Shown here: piece after piece, positions 60,001-64,000 of the stretch
How positions within the stretch are numbered: the first letter of the stretch is position 1
Layout: each line of letters opens with the position of its first letter
DNA from: Ailanthus altissimus
Taxonomy: Eukaryota; Streptophyta; Magnoliopsida; Sapindales; Simaroubaceae
Assembly: GCA_946807835.1 (NCBI GenBank)
Contig: OX327684.1
Span: 37,074,501 to 37,138,500, forward strand
Length of the DNA: 64,000 nt
Direction: 5' to 3'
The notes under the pieces: model-generated
The model's input: only the letters and a program-made list of their open reading frames with translations
What the model was told of the DNA's origin: nothing
Databases searched by the model: none
Program-made: the position numbers and the translations under genes

Positions 60001-62137
60001 GTGATAAGATGATTCATATTTTTTAGCTAGTGCTTTTGGAAAAATGTTTAGTCTGAATGGAAAATGATGTTACTGAGTTTATGAAGCACATATTCACTTA
60101 AAATCCATGTGGATTTACAAGTGGTCTTTTGGCATATCAGGTATCCTTGGGACCCTTGATGTTTGCTTCAATGTTTGTCCTTGTTGGTGATCATTATCAA
60201 CTGCCTCCCTTGGTTCAGGTGTATATCTTATGCATCCTTAGTTCTTGATGCTCAAATTTTACCCTATAAAGTAAAGCTCATTAACAATGTTGTGCATATT
60301 AATTTCTAGAGTACAGAAGCTCGAGAGAGTGGAATGGAGATAAGTTTGTTTCGACGGCTCTCAGAAGCACATCCTCAGGCAATTTCAGCATTGCAGAGCC
60401 AGGTTATCCTTAATTCAGAATTAAACACTTTCTGGCTTAACTCTTCCTTTTATGCTCCTAGACGTCTATTTATGAAGTTGTTAATATGCAGTACCGTATG
60501 TGTCGAGGCATTATGGAACTATCAAATGCTTTGATATATGGTGATAGATTGCGTTGTGGTTCTTCTGAAATAGCTAATGCCAAAATTAAAGCTTCAAATT
60601 TGAATTTTTGTTCATCATGGCTAAAGGAGGTAAGGTCCTTTTTTCTTTTTAATAAAAAAAGAGTAAATCTCTTCTTTGCAGTCATTTGTGTCTCTCTTTT
60701 TCCTTCGTTTTTTTTTTGGGTGAAGAGACAGAGTTTGGTGTGAAGATTTAATTACCTTGTGTGAGTGAATCGATGTCTGGCCTCAAACGTCTATATGTAT
60801 TAATGTCTCTAAAGTAAGAGAAGTCATTGAAATCAAACTTTTAAATTTATATTTGGCTATTTGCAGGTTTTGAATCCAAGCAGACCAGTCATATTTGTTA
60901 ATACAGGTTTGATAAAAAATATATATATATTTCTCTCTCCTTGTGAATTTGGATCTATGTATGCAGCTTGGTTTTCTTACTATATTTTCCCCAATTTAGA
61001 TATGTTGCCTGCTTATGAGGCAAAAGATCACAATGCTGTGAATAATCCAATCGAAGCTTGCATAATTGCTAAGGTATGGTCCTAAATTTATTTTTAAAAA
61101 AAAACTAACTAGCTAAGAGCATACCAATATATATAATTTGGGTATTGAAGCCACGCTCTTTGATTGAAGCCTTACTGCATTTTGTTCATCTTCATTTGTA
61201 GATCACAGAGGAACTAGTTAAAAATGAAATTGAAGGCAAAGATATTGGCATCATTACTCCTTATAACTCCCAAGTGGATCTTATTCGACATACAGTTTCA
61301 GTGTCCTCCGTGGAGATACATACCATAGACAAATACCAGGTTAGAACTAAGCATATAGTATTTTAACTTTGTTCTTCATGTTCCTGAATTTGGAGATTTT
61401 ATTAACTGTTGGAACCATCCTATGTTTTCACCTCTTGTAACTCTTAACAAATTTTACAATCCCACTTTGTGTGCCTTTTCTTTTTTCACCCAAGAAATGT
61501 ATGCCTTAATTGTTTTTACTCTTTCTTCTTTCAATAAACAAGGAATATATGGGCATTGGTTATACGTATTAATTAAAAGCCAAATTTGTCTCATAAACCT
61601 CTCTCCTCTTTTTGTCCAGGGACGAGATAAGGACTGCATACTGGTGTCCTTTGTTAGATCTAATGAGAATCCAAGGAACTGCAATTCTTCGCTGCTTGGA
61701 GACTGGCATAGGATTAATGTAGCTCTAACACGTGCTAAGGTAGGCATCATTAGTGTGTTAATTATGATAACAAAAATTATGTTGCCCAACATTTTCTTGC
61801 AACTTTTTAGATATTTTTCTTCGGGAAAATAGAGAGAGAGAGAGAGAGCAGGTAAAGAAAAACCACTTGATATTAGCATGGTAGAATGTGCTCCATGGGC
61901 GGTAAAAGCATCATTATAAGAAGCTGGCCTATCTGAGCAAGGTAAATTTATAACTTCTTTTTTTCTTTTTTGGTATAGAGAAAATTGATCATGGTCGGGT
62001 CGTCCAGAACCCTTTCAAAAGTTCCTCTTCTGAAACTTCTCATCGACGAAGTTCAAGAGAAATCAGGCCTATTGACTATATCCAAAATTGATATAAACCA
62101 CAAAGGAGACCTGAGGAGATGCTCTCAAGTCAGATGA
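51082..62137 (+). CDS. DNA2: DNA2 nuclease-helicase (JHS1 type)
   Basis: DNA2 cuts long RPA-coated flaps during Okazaki-fragment maturation and processes stalled forks and resected ends in the nucleus. Thirty-four exons, all in phase, encode about 1365 residues, slightly longer than Arabidopsis JHS1 as I recall it. The plant-specific N-terminus (1-430) carries a PIP-like KFGIPHFF. The nuclease has Fe-S cysteines C443, C687, C690 and C696 ([17 protein letters not shown]), D575 (GMVDAS), E597 and K599 (LEFKTGK) and the HRAQVILY motif. The superfamily 1 helicase has Walker A GMPGTGKT (968-975), DEAGQ (1078-1082), VGDHYQLPP (from 1101), [21 protein letters not shown] and [12 protein letters not shown] (to 1313). 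The upstream in-frame ATG at 51001 is rejected because it precedes the TATA box. One GC-AG intron and one stop-free in-frame intron are unusual. No lesion was found. Confidence 0.97.
51082..62137 (+). other. DNA2: Exon map of DNA2
   Basis: Coding exons: 51082-51477, 51573-51740, 51834-52055, 52179-52241, 52381-52590, 52681-52734, 52815-52876, 53308-53440, 53600-53710, 53804-53900, 54129-54211, 54906-54971, 55469-55624, 55761-55816, 55946-56003, 56082-56192, 56285-56341, 56902-57036, 57120-57374, 57557-57631, 57806-57927, 58051-58123, 58261-58365, 58465-58632, 59069-59138, 59214-59365, 60141-60218, 60310-60402, 60492-60629, 60867-60906, 61000-61073, 61202-61339, 61620-61739, 61979-62137. Every border was placed from GT(GC)/AG sites plus phase and family motifs. 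The start of exon 2 is ambiguous (51573 or 51582, both in phase). The total is 4098 bases including the stop. Confidence 0.88.
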
Positions 62138-62270
62138 TTGTAAATGTAACCTCTTTGCATTCTTTCATTAGAGTATGTGGAAAAGTTTTGTTCTCTTGTA
62201 ACAAATCCTAGAAAAAAGGTGCCAATGTAAGAAAAAGGAGAAAATGTTTGTAATAATTATAGGAAATGTA

Positions 62271-62276
62271 AATAAA
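62271..62276 (+). terminator. Candidate DNA2 polyadenylation signal
   Basis: AATAAA lies 134 bases after the stop codon, within an A-rich 3' UTR. Confidence 0.5.
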
Positions 62277-64000
62277 AGAACAGCCACTACCCACTCTCAT
62301 AACCTCGCTTAAACATGCGATATGATTTAATGTATCATGTGTTGACATGGTAATGGAGAGAATGAGCACATCTAGGCTTGTTACCTTTTACGGAAAAGCA
62401 AAACATGAGCTTTGAAATTATAATGTATTTAAGGGAAAAAGATATTTGGAATTTAAGGTTTTTAGATTGGGATACCTAGATTTCAGTGTTGTAAAAAATT
62501 TTATTTACATTTTTGTTATTTTAATAATAAAAAGGATAAAAATGAAAACTTGTTACGTTTTAATTGAAAAAAGTCCAAATTTAATTAAATGTAAAAAAGA
62601 GAGATCGAATTTTTTATTTTTTAGTTAAGAATTATTAAAAGATCACACTTTAATTAATTGAGTTATTTTAATTTTATGTTTATGTATGATCTTGTAAATT
62701 TATTAACATATTATTTTAAAATTATATCTAAATAATTAAGTTATTTTAATTTTATATTTATGTATGAGTTTGCAAGCTAAATTGATGTTTATATATGAGT
62801 TCATAAATTTATTAATATGTTATCTTCAAGATCATATAAATAATTTATGTTTATGTATTTTTAATTAACTAAATTATTTTAATTTTATATTTATGTATAG
62901 TTTTACAAATTTATTAATATATTATTGTTAAGATTATATGTAAATAATTAAGTTATTTTAATTTTATGTTTATGTATAAGTTTATAAATTTATTAACATA
63001 TTATTTTTAAGATTATAAATAATTTTAAAAATATCATAATAGGGTTTAAATATTGGTCATTGAAGTGTCGAGTACTCATTATTGAGCTACAACTAATTTT
63101 ATTTATATAATGTTAAAATAGAAAATATAAAAATGTGAAATGATTGGAGATGGTTGGGGTCTCATCGTCTTATTTTTTTGTGTTTTTTGTTTTGACATTA
63201 TATTAAAAAATAATTATTGTATCTCAATGGTGAATGTTTTTGCTTGTCATATAAGTAACCACAGTTCAAACCTTGTCAATACCGTTTTAAAAATTACTAA
63301 CATATGGTTTTAAATTATTAACATGGAATTTTGAATAAAATATGTTAATAGATTTGTAGATTCATATATAAATACAAAGTTAGAATAATTTAGTTGGTTA
63401 AGTGTGTGGTCTTTAATTCTAAGGCTAAAGTTTTAAATACTCTTTCTAGCATTGAATTAAATTTGAACTTTTTAAAAGTTAAAATAAGGGTATAATCATA
63501 TTTTTACTGTCTTTTTAGTTAAAATGACGGTATAATCGTATTTTTATAATGTTTGCCATTTTTTTTGTTAAAGTTAACGAAAACTGTTACGTGACAAGAG
63601 TGTAAATTAAGACTTAAAAATAATGGTTTGCATGTCTATAATCTAATATCTTAGAGATTCAAATATTCTTTTCTCTTTAAATAAATATTGCAACCAAATT
63701 TGTTGAGATTTACATTGAATTTGAATTAGTTTGTTGCTTCATGGAGGTAGAAAATGAGAATGGAAATGATATTAAAGGGTCTACAACAAAAATAAATGAG
63801 AAATTTTTGTAAATAACTATAATTATGGGGCACTTAACTAATCTAACAATCTATTAAATTTTTTAACTTTTTAGTCAAGAAATCAAAAATAGACAAAAAT
63901 ACTTTTTAACTATTTTAACAATACCTGGTACAAAAAATTGTACATGCTACAGAAACCTTTTTAATTCAAAATTTAATTTAATTTGGTTATTAAAATGATA
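62277..64000. other. AT-rich 3' flank
   Basis: No gene, RNA or bounded element was recognised downstream of DNA2 apart from the tandem repeat at 62645-63030. Confidence 0.5.
62645..63030. repeat. ~78-bp AT-rich tandem repeat
   Basis: The block AGTTATTTTAATTTTAT.TT followed by TATGTAT..G and AAATTTATTAACATATTATT recurs at 62661, 62738, 62870 and 62950, with one longer interval. Confidence 0.75.

Overview
This is a retrotransposon-rich stretch of a eudicot nuclear genome. The evidence is plant-type split genes with short AT-rich introns, plant Athila, chromovirus and Copia retrotransposon families, tRNA-Asp and tRNA-iMet primer sites, and site II/E2F promoter motifs. The species cannot be fixed from the sequence. 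Two host genes look intact, both on the + strand and both S-phase genes: DCC1 (28,011-29,383, a subunit of the CTF18-RFC clamp loader) and DNA2/JHS1 (51,082-62,137, the Okazaki-fragment nuclease-helicase, 34 coding exons, about 1365 residues). All DNA2 exon junctions keep phase, and the Fe-S cysteines, nuclease residues and helicase motifs are present.

Region by region. 1-7,456: a minus-strand Athila-like Ty3/gypsy element with 5' LTR, tRNA-Asp primer site, decayed gag and protease, but no reverse transcriptase or integrase; a solo LTR of a sister subfamily (4,550-5,984, duplicated target gtgca) sits inside its gag. 7,526-13,710: a decayed minus-strand chromovirus pol with its 3' LTR, its RT gene split by a Copia-type solo LTR (11,386-13,643, target tcttt). 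14,284-16,672: a second solo LTR of that Copia-type family (target tctaa). 16,700-19,470: further Copia-type LTR remains. 20,685-23,266: solo LTR C (target ttttg). 23,530-25,070: a degenerate AT-rich tandem repeat holding a long-TIR MITE. 27,050-29,400: DCC1 with its promoter. 31,036-34,000: a Copia gag fragment broken by LTR D. 35,850-36,650: short degenerate repeats. About 37,530-45,518: a third Copia-type LTR, itself split by two large solo LTRs, A and B, in opposite orientation (targets cagcg and tacac). 45,519-47,330: a truncated minus-strand Copia element. 49,040-49,975: another Copia LTR. 50,983-62,276: DNA2 with an E2F site and TATA box. 62,280-64,000: AT-rich DNA with a tandem repeat.

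The two genes act in the same process: DCC1 helps load PCNA and establish cohesion at forks, and DNA2 trims Okazaki flaps and processes stalled forks. Nearly all the remaining DNA is solo LTRs and truncated elements, so LTR-LTR recombination and decay dominate. The most unusual signals are arrays of GC-rich palindromes just upstream of TATA boxes in unrelated LTR families, the head-to-head pair of ~2.8-kb LTRs A/B, and two unusual introns in DNA2. No CRISPR array, rRNA gene or convincing tRNA gene was seen.
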